Shown: positions 10,871 through 22,316 of the stretch, in pieces
How positions within the stretch are numbered: position 1 is the first letter of the stretch
Layout: each line of letters begins with the position of its first letter
Source: Branchiostoma floridae
Lineage: Eukaryota > Chordata > Leptocardii > Amphioxiformes > Branchiostomatidae
Length of the DNA stretch: 64,000 bases
Assembly (NCBI RefSeq): GCF_000003815.2
Contig: NC_049980.1
Coordinates: forward strand, 21,121,807-21,185,806
Direction of reading: 5' to 3'
Made by a program: the position numbers and the translations under genes
The notes under the pieces: generated by a model
Databases searched by the model: none
The model's input: only the letters and a program-made list of their open reading frames with translations
What the model was told of the DNA's origin: nothing

Positions 10871-11667
10871 ATGTAGTACAGTTAGTCAGTTACTGTGGTA
10901 GTAAAAATTCCAAGACTTACAGTATAAACAACATATGGAACACAGCCAGGGCAAAGCTGTTTACCTGCATGCATGTGTCTGGATCTTCTTAAAAAGAAAA
11001 CACACAAAGTCTTTTCCCTGGACCTTGACCTAAATTCTCCACAAAATGTTTGGTGTACAACATGAACACAGGCAGTGCCCATCACAGTTTCTACACCCTA
11101 GCCCTTGGGCCACACATTAGGAGGCTAGACCACGGATAGTCCTGTTCAACTATTACTCTAAGACTTTCTTATAGTCATACATGTAAATGCTGGTACCATA
11201 TTTCAGGTCATTGGTATGACCTAGCTAGGGTTAGAACCCCCACCATCTTGACACACACACACAGGCCGCCAGGCACTGGATGTAGACATAAGCTTACCTT
11301 TAATACTTTAAATTCCTATAAAGCAAAAACAATCCTTGCTAGAATCAACCTGTATCAGTGTATGCTTGGCAACCATTCAGGAATCCCTCATACCATTTAA
11401 CCTCCTTGCTCATACCTCACTTGTGAAGAAAGGATCATGATCTGTTCCTAAATGACTGACCTGTACTGTAACTGACATAAATGTACTATGATATAGCCAT
11501 GACAATCTTTGCAAAAACAGTCAAGATTTCACACCCAAAAGCTGCTTGTTGAATGTTGAAAAACGGACCAACAGATACTTGTATCGTTTTTCAACACTTA
11601 ACAGACATCTGTGACTGAAATGTCACAACCGATAATACCACGTTATGACCTAAACAGTACTATTAAA

Positions 11668-11767
11668 NNNNNNNNNNNNNNNNNNNNNNNNNNNNNNNNN
11701 NNNNNNNNNNNNNNNNNNNNNNNNNNNNNNNNNNNNNNNNNNNNNNNNNNNNNNNNNNNNNNNNNNN
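11668..11767. other. Assembly gap (100 N)
   Basis: Exactly 100 N, a conventional size for a gap of unknown length. Confidence 1.
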
Positions 11768-12007
11768 TACTGAATGACTCAATAAACATTTCAACAATCT
11801 AGAAATTATCATAAGAACCAATAGTATAACAAATTTATCAAACATATCAATACAGTATTAAATGCTTTCTTAAAATTCACTTTTTTTGCCAGTGGTTCAT
11901 AATTTTATACACAAGAGGGTCTGCATGGGGGTGGGTGGCTTGCTACCAATTACACTGAACAAGACGGTTTTCTCTACAAATTATGGGACATTGGTATAGG
12001 CTGCCAA

Positions 12008-12330
12008 CCGTGCAACGGCCGAGTGGGTAGAGTGTTCACCTTGCATTCGGTAGGTCGTGAGCTCGATCCCTAGCCGAGTCGTACCAAAGACTTTAAAAAT
12101 GGTACATGCTGCTTTCTCTTCTTGGCACTCAGCATTCTGGAAAGAGCATGAAAGTTGAACATACAGTATGTTCAACTTTCATGCTCATACAAACCACTAC
12201 CAGTGGACTAGCCCACTGCTATAGTTATTGCACAAAGTTGTGTGGCCCAGGGCTACTGAAATGGAGATGGGTGCCGCCCTATGCGCCATCAGGTATGGGT
12301 AGGACTTCAGGACCAACACTGATGGAAAAG
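12008..12330 (+). mobile_element. tRNA-derived SINE, family B, copy 1
   Basis: The head has AACGGCCGAGTGGGTAGAG (box-A-like) and GTGAGCTCGATCCC (box-B-like), then GTCGTACCAAAGACT, GCTTTCTCT and TGTGGCCCAGGGCT...GGAGATGGGTGCC. The same order is found at 18465-18720. A 43-base palindrome sits inside this copy (12144-12186). Confidence 0.75.
12144..12186. repeat. 43-bp perfect palindrome
   Basis: Two 21-base arms (12144-12164 and 12166-12186, starting GAGCATGAAAGTTGAAC) are exact reverse complements around one A. The counterpart position in the copy at 18465-18720 has no such palindrome. Confidence 0.9.
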
Positions 12331-12719
12331 GCCCTCACACGTGGCAAGCTGAATCTTATCGCAAACACCTTATCTACATCCAATTTAGCCTTTAACTTGA
12401 CTAAGAGGCTTAAGCTTTCAGTTCTAGATATCTTTGGGCAAAGGTCCGCTGGATTCCCTTATAAACACATCTGAGGAACTCCAGCCCACCGCAGAGCTGA
12501 CAGAAGGAATGCTGACGTGGTGGTCCCCGCGCTCTCAGCTGACTACCGTGCATGGAATGGTATATCTTTGGCAAAAAGTCTACACATATCTGTACATCTG
12601 TATCTGTATAGTCCGCATAACCACCATTTGCAGTAGCATCTCATGGTTATATTACACTGAACAACCTGTCACATCTAACCCTTACACATCTAATGGGACA
12701 ACCTTACAAACTAGTACAG

Positions 12720-13192
12720 TATGGGTATGGTGTACCGGTACAAAACTTTTTTTCTTCTTGTTGGACTGGACCTTAAAAAGTCAGTAAACCAGATTTTGGA
12801 CTGATCAGAAACTGAACAGATTATGCCGGCAGGCATTCAAGTGTTAAGGGGCTTTTTGGTGTTCAGGGGTTTACCGGTCCAAGAAAAAAACAGGAGCGAT
12901 GCAGAGGAGAGTTGATAGTCATATCTACCAAGTTTCTACAGTCAAACTTGGTCTAAGTTCTAGGCAGTTGGTATCGTTTACACAAAATGCCACTTTAATA
13001 GTTTAAAATGCCAGTGGAAATCAGATATGCCACAAAACAGATTCCTTTATAAATAGTGAAATGGACCAATGCTTTGAATATCTCCAATTGACAACTTTGC
13101 ACAGACAAAAAGGTCCAGGTCCGGACCTGATCCTCTGGACCTGAACCGTACCTGTACCTGAATTTTACGTACCTGTGACCACCCCTACCCTA
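12720..13192. mobile_element. 'GTACCGGTAC' element, copy 2 (inverted)
   Basis: Reverse-orientation counterpart of 10391-10870. It begins GGTGTACCGGTACAAAAC and ends TGACCACCCCTACCC, with the same ACCAAGTTTCTACAG...CAAACTTGGT hairpin and GGTCCGGACCTGATCC motif. Confidence 0.75.
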
Positions 13193-14996
13193 CAGTTCTA
13201 ATCTCTATCTATGGCATATAACTAAGATAAGAATAATTAAGATAAACACATTGTAGCCAGTCCTGCCTACCTCACACAATGTTGAAGTCCCAAAGCTCCC
13301 AGCCGGCTACTACTGTGTACGGAATGGTTTCACACAGTCGCACATCTGGAAACCTGTTAGCACTGGAGAGTTGCGACCTTGCCACACATTTGGCCATGGG
13401 AAGCCTGGCAGCTGGGAGGAACTGGGAGTCAGGAACTGCTGGGTAAATGTGTAACTGTGTGGAACTGTGTGCACGTGCAATAGAGCACATGGTATTCAGT
13501 TTACCCAAGGATGTTTACAAAGATAGTGTTAGTACTGACGTTTTCAACTGTTGTGTGATATAAAACTAGGAATCATAAAGATTAAATGATGACTTGCATA
13601 CCCTTTTCCGTAAGGCGACTAGGCAGTATCTATTTTCCTTTTCTGTAATTTGTAGGGAAAGCTGACTTACTCAATGCATGTTATTTTCAGTGAGGTGACT
13701 ACATTTTGTGTAATTGTCTTCCTGTAAAATGTAGGCCATGGGGTTCTTCTTAATTCAGCATAAAGTATTGTAGGGACCTCCTATGCAGATCCTCATAAAT
13801 GTATTGAAAGGTACGCTATACAAAACATTTGTGACCTAGTAAAACAGCATAATATGTAACCACTACCTCAATGAATTTAGCAAAGAGAGTTGTCGGGCAC
13901 TGTGATAGCTAAGAGCAGAACCCCCATGATGCAGGCCCCCATGAAAACCCCTTGAGACAAGGGACATATCCTCTCAGGCAATCATGTCACAAATCCTGAA
14001 GGATGGGACCGAAGATAGCAGCTAATTTGGTACAAATCAGCGGCAGCAGCTACATGTAGTCGTGTCATGTCTGGGGGCACAGCAAGGTCGATCTTCCCCA
14101 ACCTGCTGATTAATCTGATGTTATCTTTTCTGCACCAGCTTCAGACAGGAATGGAACATCATGGGCTTATCAGACTTCCTGGTTGTTACATTCTTTTGGA
14201 CCTTCCAATCAGTTTCTCGTATCTTCATCTTATAATTGTTATTCCTCTATAGTATCAGGATGACCTTTGCAAAGATAACAGTACTAAATGATCTGTACTA
14301 GATATAACATGACCTGTAGTATCTATGTCTATGCACACAGCACTTACATGTGGAATTATGGCCGAGTTGACCAGATTTGCAATGGACAAATGGTCCGAAA
14401 TGTCTTCATACTGTATACAGTACCCCTATACTATAGGCTATCATATAACATCACTGAGTGGACGTCCCTCAGCCTACAGGAGAGGATAACCCTGGCTAGG
14501 GAAAGACGAACCTGGAGGCAACTCTCGATCTTCATGTCTACCTTGTCCCCCCAACGACCTGGAGGTCAAGGGACTAGGTAGGTAGGGTAGGTAGGTATAG
14601 TCTGTTGGGACCAGTTTGATTATGTTACAAATATCAATAAATGATTATTGTCAAGTCTTTTTTTATATTGAATGTCAGCATCCTTTTACCATACATGTAA
14701 TGCACCTGGTGTATCTTACTAGGACCCAGTATAAGCTTGTCATCATTATAACAAGAAGATTACGATCTCTAATATTTTAATCCTATTCCAATGCTGAAAG
14801 TAAGAACACATGCAAGAAAAACATGATTGTCCTACTTTCAGTTCATGAACCAGTATTGAAGTCATATTCTGACAATTCAAATCTCACTTCACTTGTATAA
14901 TTTGTAACAAAGAATGAAGCCCTTTAAATTGTATTGTTCAAAGCCATGTTTACAAACATACACATGTTGGTGCCAGAGGAAGACGACAGCATGTCC
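13193..14996. other. Non-coding stretch
   Basis: No convincing exon seen on either strand. Apart from a short GGTAGGTAGGG microsatellite at 14575-14600, nothing recognised. Confidence 0.5.
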
Positions 14997-15131
14997 TAAT
15001 CTCCAAGCAGATCCACGGTGGCGTAATTTAGTATCAAACCCACCGGTGCCCGCTTGACTTCCTTAGCCGGCTATACTCCTTGGCCAGCTTTGATATTATA
15101 TTATGGCACCGTAGGATCTGCTTGGAGATTA
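14997..15131. mobile_element. MITE, 135 bp, TAATCTCCAAGCAGATCC ends
   Basis: A perfect 18-base terminal inverted repeat (14997-15014 and 15114-15131) continues imperfectly inward (CGGTG/CACCG). The CTCCAAGCAGA core also terminates the element at 27118-27231. Confidence 0.8.
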
Positions 15132-16330
15132 AGCATGTTCTGCAAGGATAATACAAGAACAGGAAATTCTGCTGCAGTACCACTTGGGAAGTCGCCAGAG
15201 TGCAACAAGTCATCCTTGGCCAAGACTTACCAAGTATCACAACAATACATCTAGAGCTTATTAAGTTATGTTGATCAATAAAATTATGCAAAAAAATTTT
15301 TTAAAAAATGAATACTCAGCTGCAGTACCAAGAAAAGCTGCCAGGGGGGCCAGAATCGACCTAGGCCTTCGTCATCCCAATATACTTAAGTCCACATACA
15401 AAATATGACAATCCATACAGACCTTGCCTTCTCAAGTTATCCCCCAAAATATCTGGACACACAAACAGACTGACGGGCCCACAACAATTCTTATCCTTTT
15501 CATTAGATTGGGGCAGTGCTGCGCTGGCCTCCATGAAGACAACTCGAGAAGTCTTTTCTTAGCGGCTGAACAAGGAAAAAACCCACATGCCAAGGACTGG
15601 ACCAAGTTTGGCACGTTCCGGTGTTGACGGAGCAAACACAGGAACTATTCAGCACCTCTGGGGGACAAACATCCCGCTCTGGGGGTCTGTTTTTAAGGTC
15701 ACTCAGTCATGGTGGGACCGAACTAAAGGGGCGGACTTCTATCACCTTCATAACGTTACATGTTTCAAACCAGAGACGAGAAGCATACCTAAACCGGAGA
15801 GTAGCTACTTTGCAACGGCAAAATCAACTGTTTTTTTTTTCCCTGCAAACTTGGGTGAAAAGCTAATTGCACATTTATATAGAATACACAGAGAATGCCT
15901 TTGAGTACGATAAAACGCAACAAATTCAAGGTTCCAAAATCCAAATTCAGAAAACGGTGGAATGCAAACGGCATTTGATTTATGCATGTGTAAGCCTTAA
16001 TTATGTCATCGCAATCGTAGAAAGAACTGTGCCATATGGTACAGCAGAACCCGTACGGAAAGGCCCCCCGAAAGGCGGCCACCCGTGGGTCAATGATGAG
16101 CTCATGATATTTTAGTAGTCTTCGGCGAGGCGAGAGCGCTGAAACTTAAAACGACGGAGAAGGAGGAAAAACACATTTTCACCAGCGTAAAATCGCCTCT
16201 CGTCCATACAGACGAATAGAATTGCTTGGCTATGGCGAACACTGTAAGATAACAATCTCTGTTTCTATGTGGTAATCATCAATGGCCTTGTTTAGAGAAA
16301 CAATTTGAGGAAAACACAGGAAAACATGAA
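15132..16330. other. Non-coding stretch
   Basis: Several overlapping open frames of 60-105 codons exist on both strands, but none shows a recognisable motif, paired splice sites or strand-consistent coding character. I read this as intronic or intergenic DNA. Confidence 0.45.
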
Positions 16331-17120
16331 CTTACTTCCTAGCAAACATCCGCCATGTTCCGACATCTCCGAACTGGAAAAACTGGGTCAGTCCATTCGT
16401 TTCGAGGGGATGAGATTTTATCTAAGAAGCGACGTTTAGCGGCAAAAATGAATATTGCAAAGATAAGCGTATGATATGCATTGAAATGTTTTTCGCAAAT
16501 GAAATAAAGTTCATTACGCAAAAAGTATGCCAATCGTATTTCAATTTACCCTCCGAGTAGAGGTTAGGCTCCGACTGTTTTTATGACGTTTTTTAGTCGT
16601 TGTTTTCAGGCTTTCTGCCAGCCAAAGTTAACGTTAGGTTTTGACAATACAAGATACAATACAAAATAGAAAGCCCGATAAAAACGACTAAAGAACGTCA
16701 TAAAAAAACAGCGGAAGCCTAACCTCTGCTTTGACAGTAATTTCAAATGCACTAGGGGCGAACAGACAACAAACTGCTTTTATACACTCAGTCAGGTATT
16801 AGAAACTCATTCATAGTTTTGACTGTGATTCTAATACATATCGCAAGATGTCGCTCGTGCACTACTTACAAATTCAGAAGGTCTGATCCAAGTACCAAAA
16901 GCACAGGGGTGTCCCAGAGTTTTATAATAATATAGAAAATAAAATATAATAGAGCATTGCTTCAACTTATCCACAATATTACCGAAAACTTTTGAAAAGT
17001 ATCTATTATTTCATGTAATTACTAAGATTTTATTTTTATTTTATCTCTCTATAATAGAAGATATACAACATACCTAAAGCTATTAGTGGAAGATCCCACA
17101 TATGTTGTAAGAACTCCAAA
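16331..17120. promoter_or_regulatory. Possible divergent promoter region (PTCD2 to the right, minus-strand transcript to the left)
   Basis: PTCD2 begins at 17121 in an AAAATGGCGGC context. About 780 bases to the left, the minus strand has a similar GAACATGGCGGATG stretch followed by a good donor, GGAA|GTAAGT (about 16336). This would suit a short first exon of the leftward PHM-like gene or of another transcript. A MITE lies in between (16559-16727). No core promoter element is clear, so this is inference from geometry. Confidence 0.3.
16559..16727. mobile_element. MITE, 169 bp, with arms of about 58 bp
   Basis: The left arm starts AGAGGTTAGGCTCCGACTG and the right arm ends CAGCGGAAGCCTAACCTCT. 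The arms stay complementary through ATGACGTTTTTTAGTCGTT and GGCTTTCT. No coding sequence. Confidence 0.85.
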
Positions 17121-20100
17121 ATGGCGGCGTCCTTGGTGCACGTTTTGCGTTTCGCTTCTCGACATGTCCGGTTAAATTCGTCCTTTCCCGTGGCAGTGGA
17201 GGGTGAGTCCTACTGTGTGATATTTCAGTAGATCATAGAGAGTCTATGGATTGTAAATAATGGCAGCTACTTTTTGTATTTCGTAGAGATTTGATAGAAA
17301 CGGCCGCCGCGCCGTCTGCTTCAAACTTCACCTTCACCGGTCACCCCTTTAAAAATTTTGTCTGACATGTCAGAAGAGTAACATGTTTTATTTGTGGTTA
17401 ACTAACAATAGAGAACAGAATATAAGAAGGAAGGTAGTGCAGAATGCAGAAGGACTATACTAGCAGTTTTTTCGGAACTTCCAAATCAGAACAAGGAGGT
17501 TTTTCTTGATAAGAAATAAGAAATTAAATGTTGCCAGGAGGACGTTTCCCTCACGAGTTCAAAGATATGATATGATATGTATATTGATAATTTATAGCGA
17601 GAAAGTTAGATTCTTTTAGATTATAGAAATGCTGTCCTAATCTGAAACCTTCAATAAGTTCTTTCGCACATTCAACTAATAGTATGTATATGCATGCGTG
17701 GGTGGGTGACAGGAACTCTGGGTAATAAACTAATATGTCAGACTCAAAGGTGAAGTCCCGATAAAAGAAAACAGCCTCGTCTCAACCATTGTTTCAATTT
17801 GCATTACGACGCTGATACGGTTATGGTGCCTGCAACATGATGGAATTTTTACAGTCTGGGGCCGTCACCTTTGACATACATGTGTTAGTAAATTACCTAA
17901 AGACGTACCATAGAAATACGTGACAGTAGGGGACATGGGTACCGGTACAGAAAATTCAGGTCCAGGTATGGTTCAGGTCCAGAGGATCAAAGACAGGTAC
18001 TGGTACAGAACATTCAGATTCAGGTACAGTCCAGGTTCAGAGTATCAAAGACAGGTACTGTTACAGAACATTCAGATACTATTACAGGTACGGTCCAGGT
18101 TCAGAGAATCAGATCCAGGACTGAACCTGAACCTGGATACTGATCCATGTTTGTTTGTTTTTGCTACAGTTATGAAATTATTTGTGAAGTATGAAGTTGT
18201 AATGTTTCAAATGCAAAGGTGTAACGTTAATGTTTCTGTTCCGACAGGGAGAAGATATCTGCTGTCCCCTGATGTACTCCGGTACGACAACTACCTCAAG
18301 CAGTCGTCCATCATAGCAGACCAGATGGAGGGAAGAATAGGTACGGAAGTGCAGCAGTGGGTTTTATTACTGTACGGTGATTCTTCTAGTAAAACGACTA
18401 TCGAAGCAAAGTGAAGTGATTCAGAATTTTTGCTCAGTTTAATAGACTTGATAATTTGGCTACAGACGGCCGTGGCGCATTGATACACCTGGTCCCTTGA
18501 TCTCGGAAGAAATGAGTGGGAAACCAGCAAGACTGGATCGTACCAAAGACTCATAAAAATTGTAAATACTTCTTTCTCTGCTAAAAGAAAGGGTATGAAA
18601 CTTGCCCCCTGCTGTAGTGCTTGCACCTATGTGTGGCCTGGGGCTTAGAAGCGGAGATGGGTGCCAGGCCAGGTGCACCTTCTGATCAGGGTGGTTAACA
18701 CCCTTGTTCTGATGTATGGGCAACTTTAGCTCTTAAGCTTTAAACATGGTAATTTGTTAACAATGATGATTTCCTTTCTTGGTTGCCCCAGACGTCTTCC
18801 ATGGCGCCATCGCAGATAAACTCCAGCGGGAGCTTCCCCTAGCGGAAAACGATGTGAAGCACATGCTGCACACCTGCAGGACGCAGGAGGACTTCAAACT
18901 GGCGGAGAAGGCTCTCAAGAGGTACAGAACAACACTTGATATGCCAAAAAGCAGTTCCTCAAGCAACTGGATAGGATTTTGGATTTTGATTTCGTCAGTG
19001 ACACTGACGAAAGACACTGCATGGTGTCTGAAACCTCTGACTGTTTCCAAAATCATGTCCAGCTGCTTGAGTAACAAAATATTAGTAATTACAGTAGAAG
19101 CCGCTTAATTGCACGACCTATTTGCCAGTGAATTTGGTGCAATTATCCGGCTGGTGCAATAATGTGAAGTTATCTGGCTGGACCGCACTGGTTTGGGATT
19201 CAGGGATTCGGTGCAGTTAACAGCAGTGTGCGTTAATCCGTTGTGCAATTAACTGGTTCCACTGTACATAAATTTGAGCAATTTGAGGTTTGCAATAGCA
19301 AAATCTGTATTGGTTCCCTAAAAGGCAAATTGCTGGGAAGGAAACATCCTGCATTTTCCTGAAAATGTTGCTTTTCTAGTAGAGATTGGCAGTTTAAGAG
19401 CTTTATACAGGTTGCTGTCGCCCCATTCCTGCGGTATCTACGATCGTTGCTGGTTAATAACCAAGAATCGCTATCGTAAATACTACACTATTTGTTACGC
19501 GAGCAATGATGGGAGGGGGGCATGGTTTGATAGCGGTAAATAATTTTCTGACAATTACGCTCTTTTTTCGCCGTGAACATTAAAGTCACGTGACAAAATC
19601 ACATGCCGCGGTCGTTTTGGCAGTGTTTGGGTAACATGTGGTCGCCTTTAGTGGCGGTCGAAGTCGCGTTGGACAGTGGTCGTCATATGCAGAAATCTTA
19701 ATGCTTACGTCTATGGGAAAGTTCAAGGGACCGCTTTTCAGCGGTCGTAGTGGACAGTGGGTCGTTATGCACAGGTGGTCGGTAGACCAGGTTTCACTGT
19801 ATATTGTACATCATCCTTTCCTATAGTTATATAATATATATTTTCACTCTCCCCCAGCTACCATGAGCAGACTCAGCACATCAGAAGAAGACACTTCCGG
19901 TACGGCCCCGTGCTGATGAGATGTTGTCAGCACCTGGGGCTGGAGGAGAAGGCTCTAGAGCTGGTCACAGATCAGGTCAGTCATGCCTTCAAGTACTAAC
20001 CAAGGATGGATGTGTTCAAAAGTTTTCATTTTCCCACAACCTCCATAGGGTTGAATAAGTTGTCACCAAACACAGTAGAGGCATCATCACTGGATAGTTT

Positions 20101-22114
20101 AACCCTTAAACTGCCAGAGTTTCAGCACTATAAGCACGTCCAACCCCCACAGGATGGGGAACAACAGACGTTAAACTGGGGAGTGAGTGAGTGTGAGTGA
20201 TAAAATGCTATCACTGCCAGGGTTGGCTGCTGACCTCCAAAAAGAACCCCCCGAACAAAGCCAAAGTCCCTAACTTTCGGGGTTCGTGTGCTACGCGCGC
20301 ACAAAGTTACTACTTCAGGGGAAGACGCTATCCCGGATATATCCGGGTGCGGCACACAGGACATGTATGTGTGTGCCGGATATATCCGGGTTTGGCAGTT
20401 TAAAAATCAGTATGTTTTGGGTCAGTATGTATCTTAGATTAGATCACCAATCTTGTGTGGGTATTGGGCGAAAATGATGGGACTGAAAATTTTGCTTTGC
20501 TTTCGAATTTTACCGTTTAATGGTAAGTGGTCATGGTTGCAGCATACTGTAAATGCATTTAAGTTCGCGGGGATTTAATTTCGCGGTAGTGGGAGAAATG
20601 ACTTTTCGCGGTGGTTTTAAGTTTGTGGTAACACCGTAGACTGCAGTCTAATACCATAATAGAAAAATTTTTGCGGTGGATTTAAGTTTGCAGTGAAGTG
20701 GTCACCGCAAAAACCGCGAACATTAATCCACCGCGAACATTTCTGCATTTACAGTACTTATCCTCTTCATCCCATAAGTTTTCTTCCACTGGTGTCTGTT
20801 CATGCTAATGACTTAGTTCCATCCCCACAGCCTCTAGTCACAATGCAGTACACAAAATAATACATGTAACTTACATGTATGTATTTTTATGTTCCTCCCA
20901 GTCCCTACAGGACATTTTCCTGGACGTGACGACCTACTGCCTCCTCATGCACATGCTGTTCACCAGGAGCGATTACAAAGGTCTGGCAGTGCTTTTAATG
21001 TACAGTAATTGAAATAGTAAAATTTGAGCATTTCTGTGCAGTGGGATAATGTAGTATGTTATTACAATGGAAGCCATTTAATTGCATAACGGATTACCGC
21101 ACACTTCTGTTGATAGCGCGGAATCCCAAACTGGTACAGTCCAGCTGGCTGGATAACTTCACATTATTGCACCGCCCAGATAATTGCACAAAATATGCTG
21201 CAAATGGGGTGTGACATTGAACGGCTTCTACTGTACAATCATAGGGGCATGTTCGGGCATGACGCACCCGCCATGGCACACAAGTCAGGGGTAGGAGGAA
21301 CCCCTTGCATCCTTGGTCGGAAGTCCTCCTAGGAGACGGAAACTCCAAACAACAAACCTGCTTCTGCTGGGGCCATCTTACACGTTGCATACAGTTGCCC
21401 CTGTAGGACGTAGTGCACCAGTGGATGAGAGGGTGGAGAAGGACATGCACACCCCTCCTTCACATTGAAAACCCAAGTGCAGACCAGGCAGACGGGTCGC
21501 CTTAAACGTTAACCCTGTCTGCCTACCATTGTCTTCCGAGACAGACGGATGCCAAAACAAAAAAAACGAACCGTACAATCAAATACTGGATACTTCTTCT
21601 GTACTAATAAAGCTCTACCCATGTCTTTTTTCTGCAGGAGTGCTGCGTGTGTTTGAGTTGATGCACAGTCGCTCCATCAGGGCAAACGCCAACTCCTACA
21701 AGCTGGCCTTCGCTGCTCTCTATAAACAGGTTGGTAGATCAGGGCTCAAAATAACACCTGCATATGCAGGTTAGTGCAGGTAAAATTGGAGCTGTGCAGG
21801 TATTTCTGGTGCCTACCTGCACCTAACCTGCACTGGTCCATGTACTGGGTTTTATACATAAATATCCCATAATGTAGGTGCATTGAATGTTACCACCTAT
21901 AAAGTATATAAGAAAAAAATAGCATTGGTTCCTGAACAATTTGAGTGGTGCAGGTAAAATCTGTCAGGTGCATGTAATTTTCAATGTTACTTGCACAAGA
22001 GCAGGTATGCAGAAAAAAGTATTTCAAGCCCTGTAGATAAAAAAGATGCAGAAGAGTCTGGAGTAGTTCAAGGGAGGGGTTCCTCAGAGACAGTGACAAT
22101 GCCCTGCCATGAGA

Positions 22115-22146
<32 letters not shown>

Positions 22147-22316
22147 CACAAGTTTTGCACTTGGCATGAGAGAATGATAACTACATGGTTGTTATTTTTA
22201 CCACACAGAACACTCCTGAGGCCTTTGCCAGATGTAAGGGTCTGTACGAAGGTGTTCAGCAAGGAGACCTCACGGACGAGACTACAGGATTCATCATGGC
22301 TTTAGCACTTAACCAG
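17121..22316 (+). CDS. PTCD2: PTCD2, mitochondrial pentatricopeptide repeat protein 2 (seven exons, 3' end missing)
   Basis: PTCD2 is a mitochondrial matrix PPR protein linked in vertebrates to maturation of mitochondrial mRNA. Exons: 17121-17202, 18248-18340, 18792-18921, 19858-19975, 20902-20980, 21638-21729 and 22209-22316. All have AG/GT borders and compatible phases, giving 234 codons with no stop. Residues 1-22 are Arg-rich and free of acidic residues (MAASLVHVLRFASRHVRLN), fitting a targeting presequence. Recognisable segments are RRYLLSPDVLRYDNYL, LAEKALKRYHEQ, FRYGPVLMRCCQHLGLEEKA, TTYCLLMHMLFTRSDYKG, NSYKLAFAALYKQ and FIMALALNQ, which follow vertebrate PTCD2 order and spacing. Human PTCD2 is about 390 residues, so roughly the last 150 are absent; no matching exon was found before 34.8 kb. 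Introns hold many MITEs. Confidence 0.85.
17937..18145. repeat. Tandem 58-bp repeat derived from the GTACCGGTAC element
   Basis: GGTAC(C/T)G(G/T)TACAGAA begins at 17938, 17996 and 18054, 58 bases apart, followed by GGACTGAACCTGAACCTGG. The units match the left end of the element at 10391, so one end of it was amplified in PTCD2 intron 1. Confidence 0.8.
18465..18720 (+). mobile_element. tRNA-derived SINE, family B, copy 2
   Basis: In PTCD2 intron 2. It shares with 12008-12330 the segments ATCGTACCAAAGACT, CTTCTTTCTCTGC and TGTGGCCTGGGGCTTAGAAGCGGAGATGGGTGCC. The head is more eroded. Confidence 0.7.
19092..19264. mobile_element. TA-flanked MITE, pogo-like ends, copy 1
   Basis: The ends CAGTAGAAGCCGCTTAATTGCA and TGCAATTAACTGGTTCCACTG are flanked by TA. 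CAGTRGAAnCC ends and TA duplications are typical of pogo/Tigger elements. A second copy is at 21065-21233. Confidence 0.7.
19621..19799. mobile_element. Possible pogo-like MITE, different subfamily
   Basis: The right end (GACCAGGTTTCACTG, then TA) is pogo-like. The left end, starting CAGTGTTTGGGTAACATGTGGTCGCC, is a degraded counterpart without a TA flank. Inner GTGGTCG/GCGGTCG motifs recur in both halves. Confidence 0.45.
20110..20399. mobile_element. TTAA-flanked MITE with repeated CCGGATATATCCGG palindromes
   Basis: ACTGCCAGAG at the left and TTTGGCAGT at the right are each bordered by TTAA (20106-20109 and 20400-20403). TTAA targeting is typical of piggyBac and of Kolobok elements. The right half carries a perfect 16-base palindrome CCCGGATATATCCGGG (20332-20347) and a near copy at 20375-20390. 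Confidence 0.65.
20547..20754. mobile_element. TA-flanked MITE, 'GCGGT' family, copy 3
   Basis: In PTCD2 intron 4, same orientation as copies 1 and 2. Ends CTGTAAATGCA/TGCATTTACAG with TA on each side. Confidence 0.85.
21065..21233. mobile_element. TA-flanked MITE, pogo-like ends, copy 2
   Basis: Begins CAATGGAAGCCATTTAATTGCA and ends GAACGGCTTCTACTG, with TA on both sides. The interior (CCAGCTGGCTGGATAACTTCAC) is the inverted interior of 19092-19264. Confidence 0.65.
21740..22033. mobile_element. hAT-like MITE, ACCTGCAC-rich, copy 2 (inverted)
   Basis: It starts ten bases after the donor of PTCD2 exon 6. The ends are CAGGGCTCAAAATA and TATTTCAAGCCCTG with GTAGAT beside both. The interior is the reverse complement of the 9869-10195 copy, including the region read as ATTGTTCAGGAACCA there. 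Confidence 0.8.
22112..22150. repeat. (GA)n(CA)n microsatellite
   Basis: About 24 bases of GA repeats followed by CA repeats in PTCD2 intron 6. Confidence 0.95.

Noticed and set aside
15424-16115. Cluster of 60-105-codon open frames
   Set aside because: Frames overlap on both strands, with no family resemblance and no consistent splice structure.
18291-18723. Minus-strand open frames opposite PTCD2 exon 2 and intron 2
   Set aside because: Antisense shadow of a real exon plus a SINE.
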